Assembly: GCA_014208095.1 (NCBI GenBank)
Contig: JACHMT010000001.1
Location: 2,790,001 to 2,854,000, forward strand
DNA: 64,000 nucleotides
Source of the DNA: Actinospineispora eucalypti
GTDB lineage: Bacteria; Actinomycetota; Actinomycetes; Mycobacteriales; Pseudonocardiaceae
Direction: 5' to 3'
Shown here piece by piece: positions 15,216-24,670 of this stretch. The translations under genes were made by a program, and so were the position numbers. The notes under the pieces are model-generated. The model was not told where the DNA came from, searched no databases, and saw nothing but the letters and a program-made list of their open reading frames with translations. Position 1 is the first letter of the stretch; each line of letters starts with the position of its first letter.

Positions 15216-16620
15216 GGGACTGTTCCAAGATCGGTGTTTCCGGCCCGACGCGCCGGGCTGAGGTCCGGCGAGATGGGCACAGGCAGTGATGACATCTGAT
15301 CTTGTGGGATCAGCGAAGCGTGAGTCGAAGCCGGCGCGGGAGCTGTCACCGGAGCAGGCCGCCGCGGCGGCCATGGTGGCCGAGGCCAAGGCCCGAGGGC
15401 TGGCGCTGACCGGCCCGGACGGTTTGTTGAAGGTGTTCACCAAGAGTGTGTTGGAAACCGCGCTTGGTGAAGAGATGACCGAGCATCTCGGGCATGAGAA
15501 AAATCGCGCCGAGCCGGATCGGGAATCAACAAACGTGCGGAACGGCACTCGGTCGAAGACCGTGATCTCGGATGCGGCCGGCGAGGTGCGGATCGATGTT
15601 CCGCGTGATCGGGACGCGACGTTCGAGCCGCAGATTGTGAAAAAGCGGCAGCGGCGAATCGGTGACGTCGACGAAATTGTGTTGTCGTTGTGCGCGAAAG
15701 GGTTGACCAGCGGGGAGGTTTCCGCGCATTTCTCCGAGATCTACGGGGTTTCCGTGTCGAAGGAAACGATCTCGCGGATCACTGACAAAGTTGTGGCGGA
15801 GATGAACGACTGAGCAAGCCGCCCCCTCGAGGACATTTACGCCGCGTTGTTCATCGATGCCATCCAGGTCAAGGTGCGCGACGGTCAGGTAGCCAACCGG
15901 CCCGTCTACGCCGCCATCGGGGTCACCCTGGACGGACACAAGGACGTGCTGGGACTGTGGATGGGCGCGGGCGGCGAAGGCGCCAAGTTCTGGATGAGCG
16001 TCCTGGTCGACCTGAAGAACCGTGGCCTGCGAGACGTGTTCTTCCTGGTGTGCGACGGCCTGAAAGGACTACCCGATGTGGTGGCCAACGTCTGGCCGCA
16101 AACAATCGTCCAAACATGCATCGTCCATCTCATTCGCAACACGTTCCGCCTGGTCTCCCGACAGGACTGGGATGCGCTCAAGCGCGACGTGAAAGCAATC
16201 TACACCGCGCCCAACCCCGACGCCGCGCTGGGCGCTCTCGACGAACTCGACACAAAATGGGGAAAGAAATACGCGGCGGTGATCCGACTCTGGCGAAACG
16301 CCTGGAACGAGTTCGTGCCGTTCCTCGACTACGACGTCGAAATACGGCGGGTCATTTGCTCAACGAACGCGATTGAATCGCTGAACGCACGCTACCGCAG
16401 AGCAGTCCGAGCCCGTGGACATTTTCCCACCGAACAGGCAGCAATGAAATGCCTGTACCTTGTGACCCGCAGCCTGGACCCCACCGGGACAGGCCGCGCC
16501 CGATGGACGATGCGCTGGAAGCCCGTGCTCAACGCCTTCGCCATCACCTTCAGCGACCGCTGGCCGGCAGCTGAGAGCTACTAACCGAACCGCCGGAAAC
16601 ACCGATCACGGGATAGACCC
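15216..16620 (+). mobile_element. IS256-family insertion sequence with 8-bp target duplication
   Basis: A 1405-bp element. Its 29-bp terminal inverted repeats (15216-15244 and 16592-16620) match at 24 positions, including a perfect inner GATCGGTGTTTCCGGC. It is flanked by direct repeats CCACCTGG (15208-15215 and 16621-16628), the length expected for IS256. It encodes one transposase interrupted by a TGA. The intact ends and duplication point to a fairly recent insertion. Confidence 0.9.
15286..16584 (+). pseudogene. IS256-family mutator-type transposase, split by one nonsense codon
   Basis: The frame from 15286 (GTG; ATG 15289 is equally possible) stops at TGA 15811-15813, then continues in the same frame to 16584 with no shift. 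The expected family sequence around the stop is a Trp in place of the TGA (MND-x-ASRPLEDIYAA), so TGG to TGA explains it. All DDE residues are present downstream: Asp in FIDAIQVKVRDG, Asp in VCDGLKG and Glu in STNAIESLNARYR. Apart from the stop the gene is intact at about 432 codons. It is inactive unless the stop is read through. Confidence 0.9.
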
Positions 16621-16628
16621 CCACCTGG

Positions 16629-17012
16629 CGAGTCGGGGATTTGGGTACGGTGAGTCGGGGATTTGGGTACGGTGTTGGTGGGTACCGCGCGGGGTGTTCG
16701 ACCGCGGTGCGGGTTTGACCCGGTCGGCCGGCGGAGCTGGGTGCTGACGTCGATTCCTGCGCCTGCTCGCTCGCCGAACCGCCCGCCACGTCGAGATGGA
16801 CGTTGTGGTCGTGGCAAGTGAGAGCAGCCGACCATGGTGTCCATCTCGATGAAGGCAGCCAGGCGAACCGGCCGGACTTCGACTCTAGGTAGTCGCACGC
16901 TCGGACATTGAGGCAGGCAGCAACCAACTCGAGTTCCTGACGCACTGGGCACGAATCCCCGACTCGCCGTACTCAGATCCCCGACTCGCCGTACCTAGAT
17001 CCCCGACTCGCC
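16629..17012. mobile_element. ORF-less relict bounded by inverted arrays of a 22-bp repeat
   Basis: Two direct copies of a 22-bp unit (16630-16651, 16652-16673; core GAGTCGGGGATTTGGGTACG) face about three inverted, diverged copies at 16955-17012 (core ATCCCCGACTCGCCGTAC). The 280 bp between hold only stop-ridden frames. Multiple subterminal repeats at both ends are a feature of IS21-like transposon ends, so this looks like a deleted or non-autonomous derivative. The IS256 element inserted right at its left edge. Confidence 0.6.
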
Positions 17013-17029
17013 GAGTGGGTGGGCAGCGG

Positions 17030-19543
17030 CTAGAAGCGTTGGACGCCGGTGACTTTTAGGGCGGGGGTGCCGGTGGTGTGGGAGGTTTCCAGGTCTAGGT
17101 CGGCGGAGATGAACCATTCGTGGTAGCCGTCGGGGTCGTCCAGGACCTGGTGGATTTCCCAGCGGCCGTCCGCTTCGGTGATGCGGAAGAGGTCCGGGCC
17201 TCTTGCGTGCGCGTCGGTGCGGATCTCGTCGAACTGCTCGAAGTAGGGCTCCAGGGCGAGCTGCCACTGGTCGGCGTCCCAGGTGCGGGACGGGTCCAGT
17301 TCGCCCAGCTCGTACCACTGCTTCCGGGCGGCCAACTGCACGCGGCGGAACATCGCGTTGCGCACCAGCACCCGCAGTGCCCGGGGGTCGACGGTGACCG
17401 GTCGGGGCTGTGCCGCGCCCGGGGCGGCCTCCTTCGAGGCGTCCGGGTTGGCCAGCTTCTCCCACTCGTCGAGCAGGCTGGAGTCGACCTCGCGGACCAG
17501 CTCGCCGAGCAGCTCGATCAGGTCGGCGAGGCCCTCGGTGCGGGCCTCCTCGGGCACTGTCTGGCGCAGTGCCTTGTAGGAGTTCGTCAGGTAGCGCAGG
17601 ACCAGGCCCTCCGAGCGGGCCAGCTGGTAGTGCCCGATGTACTCGACGAAGGTCATGGACCGCTCGTAGAGGTCGCGGGACACGGACTTGGGGGAGAGCT
17701 CGAAGTCCGCCACCCACGGGTGGCCGCGCCGGTAGGTCTGGTAGGCCGCGTCCAGCTCCTCGGCCAGCGGCTGGGGCCAGCTGATCTCCTCCAGGGCGGC
17801 GGTGCGCTCGTCGTAGTCCAGCCCGTCCGCCTTCATCTCGGCTATCGCGGCCCGCCGGGCCGCCGAGCGCTGAGCGAGCAGCACCTGCTTCGGGTCGTCC
17901 AGGGTGGCCTCGAGGACGGACAGCACGTCCAGCGGGTAGTCCGGCGACTCCCGGTCCAGCAGCTCGACGGCGGCCAGCGCGAACGGGGACAGCGGTTGGT
18001 TCAGCGCGAAGTCCATCTGCAGGTCCACGGTGACCTTGGCCCGCCGGCCGTCGGTGTCCGGCTCGGGCAGCTGCTCCACCACGCCGCCGGCCAGCAGCGC
18101 GCGGTAGATGGCGATTGCGCGCAGGATGTGCTTGCGCTGGGCCGGCCGGTCCTCGTGGTTGTCCTCCAGCAGGTGGCGCATGTGGGCCAGGGTGTCCCCG
18201 GGCCGGTTGATCACGTTCAGCAGCATCGCGTGGCTGACCCGGAAGCTGGACCGCAGCGGCTCGGGCTGCGCCGCGACCAACCGCTCGTAGGCGGCCTCGC
18301 TCCAGGAGATCTCGCCCTCGCGTGGCTGCTTGCGCACCACCTTGCGCCGCTTCTTCGGGTCCTGGCCGGCCTTGGCCAGCGCCTTCTGGTTCTGCACCAC
18401 GTGTTCCGGGGCCTGCACCACCACGGTGCCCACGGTGTCGTATCCGGCCCGGCCGGCCCGCCCGGCGATCTGGTGGAACTCGCGGGCGTTGAGCATCCGG
18501 CTGCGGGTGCCGTCGTACTTCACCAGCCCGGTGAATACCACGGTGCGGATCGGCACGTTGATGCCGACGCCCAGGGTGTCCGTGCCGCACACCACCTTGA
18601 GCAGGCCGGACTGGGTGAGCCGCTCCACCAGCCGGCGGTACTTGGGCAGCATGCCGGCGTGGTGCACGCCGATGCCGTGCCGGACCAGCCGGGACAGCGT
18701 GCGGCCGAACCCGGCGGCGAACCGGAAACCGCCGATCAGCTCGGCGATCTGGTCCTTCTCCTCCCGGCTGCACACGTTGATGCTCATCAGCGCCTGGGCG
18801 TGCTCGATCGCCGCGACCTGGGTGAAGTGCACGACGTAGACCGGCGCCTGCTTGGTGTACAGCAGCTCCTCCACCGTCTCGTGCAGCGGCGTGGAGGCGT
18901 AGGAGAACATCAGCGGCACCGGCCGCTCGCCGGAGCTGACCACGGTGGTCGGCTGGCCGGTGCGCCGGGTCAGGTCCTCCTTGAACCGGGTGACGTCGCC
19001 CAGCGTGGCCGACATGAGCAGGAACTGGGTGTGCGGCAGCTCGATCAGCGGGACCTGCCAGGCCCAGCCCCGTTCCGGATCGGCGTAGAAGTGGAACTCG
19101 TCCATCACCACCTGGCCGACGGCGACCTCCGCGTCGGCCTCGCCGCCGTGCCGCAGCGCGATGTTGGCCAGCACCTCGGCGGTGCAGCAGATGATCGGTG
19201 CGCCGGGGTTGATGCTGGAGTCGCCGGTCATCATGCCGACCTGCTCGGCGCCGAAGACCTCGCACAGCGCGAAGAACTTCTCCGAGACCAGCGCCTTGAT
19301 CGGCGCGGTGTAGAAGCTGCGGATCCCCTGGGCCAGCGCGGCGAAGTGCGCCCCGGTGGCCACCAGGCTCTTCCCGGATCCGGTGGGCGTGGCCAGGATG
19401 ACGTTGGAGCCGGACACGATCTCGATCAGCGCCTCCTCCTGCGCCGGGTAGAGCGTGATGCCCTGCTCGGTGGTCCAGAGGGTGAAGGCGTCGTAGAGCG
19501 CGTCCGCGTCGGCGGTGTCGGGAAGCTTCTCGGTGAGGTTCAT
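17030..19543 (-). CDS. Ski2-like DEAD/DEAH-box RNA helicase with DUF3516
   Basis: 837 residues. The helicase core lies in the N-terminal half: Walker A ATPTGSGKS at 51-59, Walker B DEFH at 148-151, motif III SAT (LMSATLGD) and motif [12 protein letters not shown] near 355. The C-terminal half matches the actinobacterial DUF3516 extension. It is probably an RNA helicase in RNA turnover; this architecture is conserved in actinobacteria but its role is poorly defined. Downstream is the relict element; upstream, 28 bp away on the same strand, is the adenylate cyclase gene. Confidence 0.92.
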   Translation of the reverse strand: MNLTEKLPDTADADALYDAFTLWTTEQGITLYPAQEEALIEIVSGSNVILATPTGSGKSLVATGAHFAALAQGIRSFYTAPIKALVSEKFFALCEVFGAEQVGMMTGDSSINPGAPIICCTAEVLANIALRHGGEADAEVAVGQVVMDEFHFYADPERGWAWQVPLIELPHTQFLLMSATLGDVTRFKEDLTRRTGQPTTVVSSGERPVPLMFSYASTPLHETVEELLYTKQAPVYVVHFTQVAAIEHAQALMSINVCSREEKDQIAELIGGFRFAAGFGRTLSRLVRHGIGVHHAGMLPKYRRLVERLTQSGLLKVVCGTDTLGVGINVPIRTVVFTGLVKYDGTRSRMLNAREFHQIAGRAGRAGYDTVGTVVVQAPEHVVQNQKALAKAGQDPKKRRKVVRKQPREGEISWSEAAYERLVAAQPEPLRSSFRVSHAMLLNVINRPGDTLAHMRHLLEDNHEDRPAQRKHILRAIAIYRALLAGGVVEQLPEPDTDGRRAKVTVDLQMDFALNQPLSPFALAAVELLDRESPDYPLDVLSVLEATLDDPKQVLLAQRSAARRAAIAEMKADGLDYDERTAALEEISWPQPLAEELDAAYQTYRRGHPWVADFELSPKSVSRDLYERSMTFVEYIGHYQLARSEGLVLRYLTNSYKALRQTVPEEARTEGLADLIELLGELVREVDSSLLDEWEKLANPDASKEAAPGAAQPRPVTVDPRALRVLVRNAMFRRVQLAARKQWYELGELDPSRTWDADQWQLALEPYFEQFDEIRTDAHARGPDLFRITEADGRWEIHQVLDDPDGYHEWFISADLDLETSHTTGTPALKVTGVQRF

Positions 19544-19571
19544 GTCGCTTTCGATGGTGCCCGATCCCCGG

Positions 19572-21182
19572 TCAGGACGCGGTGGCGCCTTCGGGGTCGA
19601 GTCGGGTGACGGCGTCGATGCCCGTTCCGCTGACGCTGCTCTCGGTCGGCTCGGCCGTCGCCCGGGGCGGTCGGCGGCGCCGCTGCACCGGGGTGGCCAG
19701 GCGGGTCGGGGAGGAACGGCCGCGCAGGGTGACCGCGTCGCCCAGCTCCCAGCGGCGGGCCTCGGTGGCGTTGGCCATGACCACCGCGCCGCGCGCGGCC
19801 AGCACCCGGCCGGGCACGTTCTTGGCCAGCTCGGTGAGGCGCGCGGCCTCGTTCACCGGGTCGCCGATCACGGTGTACTCGTAGCGGTTCACCCCGCCGA
19901 CGTAACCGGCCACCGCCTCGCCGGCGGAGACGCCGACCCCGGCGAACAGCTGCGGCACCTCGATGCTGAGCTGTTTGGCCAGCTCGCGGGCGGCGTTCAG
20001 GGCGCGCCCGGCCGGGTTGTCCAGGTCGTTGGGCGCGCCGAAGATGGCCAGCGCCGCGTCGCCCTCGAACTTGTTGATCCAGCCGCCGCACTTCTCCACC
20101 ACGTCGACGACGACCCCGAAGAACTGGTTGAGCAGCGCGACCACCTCGGTGGGGGACTGTTCGTGGGCCAGCGTGGTGGAGCCGACCAGGTCCACGAACA
20201 GCACGGCGACCGTGCGCACCTCGCCGCCCAGCCGCACCTCCTCGCTGCTCGTGGTGGCGTGCGCGACGTCCTGGCCCACCTGGCGGCCGAACAGCTCGCG
20301 GATCCGCTCCCGCTCGCGCAGCCCGCCGGCCATGGTGTTGAACCCGGCCTGCAGCTGGCCGAGCTCGGTGGCGTCGTACACCGGCACCGAGACGTCCAGC
20401 TCGCCACGCTCGATCTTCTGCATGCCCAGCCGCACGGTGCGCACCGGGTCGGCCACCGCGCGCGCCGAGCCCACCGTGGTCAGGAAGCCCATCAGGAGCA
20501 CGGCCACGCAGCCGGCCAGCACCACCACGGCCAGCTGCTCGGCCGGCACGTCCCGGTAGATCAGCACCTGCAGGCCGGTCAGCGCCAGCCCGCTCACCGG
20601 CACCCCGGTGCCCAGCGCCCAGAACAACACCGGCCGGGCCAGCACGCTGGCCCGGAACCGGGGGCGGGGCGGGTTGCCCTCCAGCACCCGTGACGCCGCG
20701 CGGCGCAGGATGCGCTCGGCCAGCAGGTAGCAGAGTGTGCAGGTGGTGATGCCGCCGACCAGCACGGTCTCCGCGACCCCGAGGCCCAGGCGGAGCGAGA
20801 ACATGCCGTTCAGCACGCCGAACACCACCGCCCCGACCAACCAGCTGATCATCAGCATCAGCGAGACGCGCAGCGGGCCGTGGAGCACCAGCTGGCGTTC
20901 GTGCCGGGGGTCGTCGACCCGCGCGCGGAACATCAACTTCAGCGTGATCAGGCCGATCACGATGCTCACCGCCAGGTAGGCGAGGGTCACCGTGAGGTTC
21001 AGCATCAACACGCGCTGGGGGTCGGACAGCTCGCCGGGTGACTTGGGCAGCACCCACAGCGAGTACCCGATGGTGCCGATGGTGCCCGCGACGTTCGCCG
21101 CGAGGATGACCGCGACCAGCAACAAGCGCGCCGGCAGGTCGATGACCGTCCGGCGTCGGGCCACCCGCCCCTTCCTGACCAT
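19572..21182 (-). CDS. membrane-bound class III adenylate/guanylate cyclase
   Basis: 536 residues. About six transmembrane helices occupy the first 260 residues, then a HAMP linker (near 255-310, RTVRLGMQKIERGELDVSVPV) and a class III cyclase domain from about 335. The metal-binding first Asp is in VLFVDLVGSTTLA, the second in FEGDAALAIFG, and the domain ends near YEYTVIGDPVNEAARL. The layout matches mycobacterial Rv1318c/Rv1319c-type cyclases. It makes a cyclic nucleotide from NTP. The C-terminal 50 residues are basic and disordered. Co-directional with the helicase, possibly co-transcribed. Confidence 0.92.
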   Translation of the reverse strand: MVRKGRVARRRTVIDLPARLLLVAVILAANVAGTIGTIGYSLWVLPKSPGELSDPQRVLMLNLTVTLAYLAVSIVIGLITLKLMFRARVDDPRHERQLVLHGPLRVSLMLMISWLVGAVVFGVLNGMFSLRLGLGVAETVLVGGITTCTLCYLLAERILRRAASRVLEGNPPRPRFRASVLARPVLFWALGTGVPVSGLALTGLQVLIYRDVPAEQLAVVVLAGCVAVLLMGFLTTVGSARAVADPVRTVRLGMQKIERGELDVSVPVYDATELGQLQAGFNTMAGGLRERERIRELFGRQVGQDVAHATTSSEEVRLGGEVRTVAVLFVDLVGSTTLAHEQSPTEVVALLNQFFGVVVDVVEKCGGWINKFEGDAALAIFGAPNDLDNPAGRALNAARELAKQLSIEVPQLFAGVGVSAGEAVAGYVGGVNRYEYTVIGDPVNEAARLTELAKNVPGRVLAARGAVVMANATEARRWELGDAVTLRGRSSPTRLATPVQRRRRPPRATAEPTESSVSGTGIDAVTRLDPEGATAS

Positions 21183-21246
21183 GATTGGTCGAACTCTACG
21201 CTGAGAAGGGCCGGAAGGTGTTGCCCGGTCAGTTATCGCACGCGGT

Positions 21247-22110
21247 TCAGCCGCGGACTCCGGCGCCCATGCCGACCTGCGCGCGCCGCGGCGCCGGGTC
21301 CATCCGCATGCCCCGGCCGATCGGGCCGCCGCCCGGGTGGATGGGCCGCCGGACGTGCAGCACCGGCCAGGCCGGCGAGGGCGGGAAGAAGGTGTTGAAC
21401 TCGGCCGGCACGATGCCCAGCTTGGCGCAGTTCTCCAGGAACGCCTCGTACTGGTGCATCGCCTCGGAAACGCTGCCGGCGGCCAGGTGCGCCTCGATCA
21501 GCGCGCGCCGGGCGCTCTCCCGCAGCGGGTCCGTGGTGACCACCAGCTGCCCGGCCCGGATGGCCGGCTCGTGCCTTCCGACGTCGGTCAGGCGGCGGCA
21601 CAGCGACTCCAGCGCGTGCATCCGGACCTGGCGGAACCGCTCCCGCTCCGGCTGCACCCACTCGTCGGTCCAGCCCGGCAGCAGGTCCTGGCTGAGCAGG
21701 CCGATCAGCTCGTCGGCGGCGGGGAAGGTGGCCGCGCACCGCTGCTGCTCCCAGGCGCGCAGCAGTGCGAACGCCCGCTGTACGTCCACGTCCAGCCCTT
21801 CGGCCAGCCGCAGCCCGGTGACGGGACCGACGGTCACCTCGGTGACCAGGTCACCCAGGGAGTCGCAGACCCCGGCCAGCGTGCCGAGGGCGGTGTCCCG
21901 GTCCCGGCCGGGCCAGAGCAGCGCGGCCAGCTCGCCGGCCGGGCGCGGCGAGGTGCTCATGGCGAGCAGGGCGAGCAGCCGGCGCTCGTCCGGCTCCAGA
22001 GGGGATGCCGTGGTATCAGCGCCGTGGGGGATCCTCAGCTCGAAAGAACCGAGAAGACGCAGCTTCGACGGGCGTGCCGGCGCGGCACAGCCCGACTTTC
22101 CATCAGGCAT
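21247..22110 (-). CDS. BTAD-domain (SARP-like) protein
   Basis: About 287 residues from ATG 22110 (MPDGKSGCAAP), preceded by GGGG/AAAAAG; GTG 22146 is an alternative. The N-terminal portion resembles the winged-helix part of SARP regulators (LRLLGSFELRIPHG near 20-35) and the centre to C-terminus (about 105-250) is a bacterial transcriptional activator domain with TPR-like helices (LRESARRALIEAHLAAG). The DNA-binding half is short, so DNA binding is likely but not certain. The last 40 residues are Pro/Gly/Arg-rich. Divergent neighbours are absent; it stands alone between the cyclase and the stress pair. Confidence 0.78.
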   Translation of the reverse strand: MPDGKSGCAAPARPSKLRLLGSFELRIPHGADTTASPLEPDERRLLALLAMSTSPRPAGELAALLWPGRDRDTALGTLAGVCDSLGDLVTEVTVGPVTGLRLAEGLDVDVQRAFALLRAWEQQRCAATFPAADELIGLLSQDLLPGWTDEWVQPERERFRQVRMHALESLCRRLTDVGRHEPAIRAGQLVVTTDPLRESARRALIEAHLAAGSVSEAMHQYEAFLENCAKLGIVPAEFNTFFPPSPAWPVLHVRRPIHPGGGPIGRGMRMDPAPRRAQVGMGAGVRG

Positions 22111-22332
22111 TTCTTTTTCCCCACGTTTTTGTTCGGCGGGCCGCACAGAAGTGCGGAAATCCCCCGGCGCATGCTTTTCGGCCGACGCGTACGGGCACTG
22201 CGGGCGCGCGGTCGGCCCCCGTAGTCTTCCCCCTGTTCGCGGCGCTGCCTAGGTCCGTTCCGGGAATCATCTTCGCCCATTCGTGACATGCGGGCGCCGC
22301 CGGGGTCTCGTTCGCCCCGGCGCGGCCGTGGA

Positions 22333-23301
22333 TCAGCCGCTTCCGCTGAGTACCGCCTGCAACTGGACGTGCGTCCCCTTGCCGTCCGACCAGACATGTA
22401 GCAGGTCACAGAGCTGCCGGGCCATCCAGACGCCCCGCCCTCGGCTCGCGCTCGGGTGCGGCAGGCGCAGGCCGGGCAGCGGTTCGGCGAGCGCGCCGGT
22501 GTCGTGAACTTCACACACCAGACGGTCGTGTCGCTGCCAGATCTGCAGCGTGCCGAGGCCCCGGCCGTGCTCCACCGCGTTGCTCGCCACCTCGTTCACC
22601 GCGATGATGAAGTCGTCGGCCTTGGCCTTCTCCATGCCCAGCTTGTCGGTCGCCCGGCCGACCGAGGTGCGCAGCTCGATCAGCTGCCACGGGGTGAAAG
22701 TCATTTCGTGGTCCGGGGTGCCCAGGCGGGAGGCCGCCGGCACCGGGTGGGCGGCGAGCACCTCGGCCGGCTGCCGCACCTCGGTGTTCCGCCGGATGGC
22801 GCCGTCCGGGTCGATCAGCCACGGGTGGCTCCACAACACCGCCCGGTGCTTCGGGCCCTCGGCAAGGGAAGCCGGATAAAGGCAGGTCATGGTGATCGGC
22901 GCGGAGGAGAGCGCCAGGTTCAGCGCCACGTCCGTCTCCACCCAGGAGCTGGGGTCCTCGTCCGGGTTGTCCGCGCGGTGCTCGGCGATCACGGTGACCG
23001 GGCCGGCCCAGTCGACCAGGTCGCGCAGCTCGTGCGCCCGGCGGGTGGCCAGGGTCTGGCCGGAGCGGCGCATCCACGGCTTCGGCGGCGGCAGGTGGAT
23101 CAGGCCGACCGGCTCGACCAGCGCCTCGCGCAGCCGCCGTTCGGTGTCCGAGGACGCGATCAGCGCGACCGGGGTGCCGCCGCGCAGGCCGGCCTCCGCG
23201 ATGGGCGCGGCGATCGAGACCAACTCCTCGGCGGACGAGTAGTAGGCGGCCCGGTGCGCGAAGCTGCTGGGCTGCGCGGCGCGAGTGTTCTCGAACCTCA
23301 C
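22333..23301 (-). CDS. MEDS-domain plus histidine-kinase-like ATPase (anti-sigma-type) protein
   Basis: 322 residues starting at GTG 23301, coupled by GTGA to the preceding gene. The N-terminal 190 residues form a MEDS-like sensor domain (YYSSAEELVSIAAPIAEAGLRGGTPV), and the C-terminal 130 a GHKL ATPase of the RsbW type with the N-box AVNEVASNAVEHG and the G-box RGRGVWMARQLCDLL. There is no phospho-acceptor His, so it is an anti-sigma/anti-anti-sigma kinase rather than a two-component sensor. Its natural partner is the STAS protein encoded immediately upstream. Confidence 0.85.
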   Translation of the reverse strand: MRFENTRAAQPSSFAHRAAYYSSAEELVSIAAPIAEAGLRGGTPVALIASSDTERRLREALVEPVGLIHLPPPKPWMRRSGQTLATRRAHELRDLVDWAGPVTVIAEHRADNPDEDPSSWVETDVALNLALSSAPITMTCLYPASLAEGPKHRAVLWSHPWLIDPDGAIRRNTEVRQPAEVLAAHPVPAASRLGTPDHEMTFTPWQLIELRTSVGRATDKLGMEKAKADDFIIAVNEVASNAVEHGRGLGTLQIWQRHDRLVCEVHDTGALAEPLPGLRLPHPSASRGRGVWMARQLCDLLHVWSDGKGTHVQLQAVLSGSG

Positions 23302-24248
23302 AACGTCCCCTCGAGCGGCTCTGCCCAGTCCTCCTGGTCGGCATCGTCGTCGTCGATCTCGTCCCGGTCGTCGTGGTCACGCCGGTCGCGCAGGCTCAAC
23401 TGCGTGGTGAACGCGGCGCCGCACTTGTCCATCACCCGGCGCAGCTGCGGGTGCGCGTCGTAGAGCACCAGCTTGTGGCTCTCCGGGAATGCCTCGGCGG
23501 CCTGCACGAACTGCACCACCGCGGTCACGTCGGCGAACCGCAGGGACTCCAGGTGTACGGAGATCTCCCTGCTCGTCTCGGCGGCGCGCAGTGCGGCGTC
23601 CAGCTCCCGCTCGATCACACCCCGGATCAGGTGCCGGTTGCTGAAGTCCACCTCGCCGGCCACCCGGGTCCGGAACGTGCCCTGCCGGGTGACCCGCAGC
23701 AACCCGTCGTCGTAGATCGCCGGGGTGATCAGCTTGATGTGGTGGTTGGCGCACAGCTCGTCCAGCGCGCGGGCCGACCAGTCGGCGCGCTCGTACTGAC
23801 ACAGCAGGGTGATCGGACGCCCGCGCAGGCTGTACTGCAGCGCGCGGTCGTACTCCGCCACCGTGTGGCCGTTCGGCAGGTGCTTGGTGCCGGTGGGCTC
23901 CTCGGCGATGCGGACACCGGAGTAGCCCTCGCGCAGCGCCTCGCCCACCTTCTGCGAGACCATGGCGCTCAGCTCGTCCACCCGCAGCGTCCAGAGCCGG
24001 TTGGTCACCTCCGGCGGGACCACGGTCAGCTGGCGGGTGCGGATGTGCCTGGCCACGTCGACGTTGTCCTCGCGCAGCCGGCGCATCAACGGCTCGGTGC
24101 TGCGACCGCCGTCGTAGTAGAAGATCTTCTCACCGTGTGCGAGGCCTCCGGCCACATAGCCGGCCGCGACCTCCCAGTGCTGCTCGTCGCTGTCCATGAC
24201 AACGCATGCGTGATCGCCTGGCGCGATCTCGCTGAGCGTCTTGGCCAC
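23298..24248 (-). CDS. MEDS-domain plus STAS-like (anti-sigma antagonist) protein
   Basis: About 316 residues. GTG 24248 is preferred over TTG 24254 because GAAGG lies six bases before it. The N-terminal half is a MEDS domain (GDHACVVMDSDEQHWEVAAGYVAGG) and residues about 205-290 look like a STAS domain (ISVHLESLRFADVTAVVQFVQAA). The C-terminus is very acidic (EIDDDDADQED). With the coupled ATPase it probably forms a partner-switching module that controls a sigma factor in response to a signal sensed by the MEDS domains. Confidence 0.8.
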   Translation of the reverse strand: MAKTLSEIAPGDHACVVMDSDEQHWEVAAGYVAGGLAHGEKIFYYDGGRSTEPLMRRLREDNVDVARHIRTRQLTVVPPEVTNRLWTLRVDELSAMVSQKVGEALREGYSGVRIAEEPTGTKHLPNGHTVAEYDRALQYSLRGRPITLLCQYERADWSARALDELCANHHIKLITPAIYDDGLLRVTRQGTFRTRVAGEVDFSNRHLIRGVIERELDAALRAAETSREISVHLESLRFADVTAVVQFVQAAEAFPESHKLVLYDAHPQLRRVMDKCGAAFTTQLSLRDRRDHDDRDEIDDDDADQEDWAEPLEGTL

Positions 24249-24670
24249 GAACAACCTTCACCCACCCGTGTTCATCACATTGCGCTGCTGTTGGATCAAC
24301 TGTATGTGATCATCGGCCCACTCAGGCTCCCACGCGGGCCGGACGGCGGTTTTGCGTCGCCCAGCGGGCGAGCGCTTCTCCGTGCCCGTTGGGCCTCGTG
24401 TGGTTCACCAGAGCCACCGCATGGGGCAGTTTTCTCCTGGTTCCCGGTGCTAGCAAGTGCCATTAGTCAGTCGTGCGTCCGGAGGGTGTTCTAGCACACA
24501 TGAGAGGCTCAACGGCGCTGATCGAGTTCGGATGCGGGCCAGATGCGGTGATTGGACGATTGACCGGGTGAATCTCGACCGGTTGGCGCACCGAGTGGCT
24601 CGCACAGCGATTCACAGTGTGTTCGATGGCCCGAATGTGTGGCCGGCGATGTCCATGCGATGGTCTCCGC
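24249..24670. promoter_or_regulatory. divergent intergenic region upstream of the GH65 gene
   Basis: About 420 bp between the stress-signalling pair and the GH65 gene. It is AT-richer than its surroundings, with near-palindromic stretches such as GATCAACTGTATGTGATC near 24294. No gene or confident promoter is seen. Confidence 0.3.

Noticed and set aside
15811..15813. Selenocysteine or programmed read-through of the transposase TGA
   Set aside because: The family has Trp at this position, which differs from TGA by one base, and no SECIS-like stem follows; a simple nonsense mutation is enough.
16629..17012. CRISPR array made of the 22-bp repeats
   Set aside because: Repeats are back to back without spacers and occur in opposite orientation at the two ends; no cas genes.
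22147..22332. Additional gene between the BTAD and ATPase genes
   Set aside because: Frames on both strands are short and Arg/Pro-rich without start signals.
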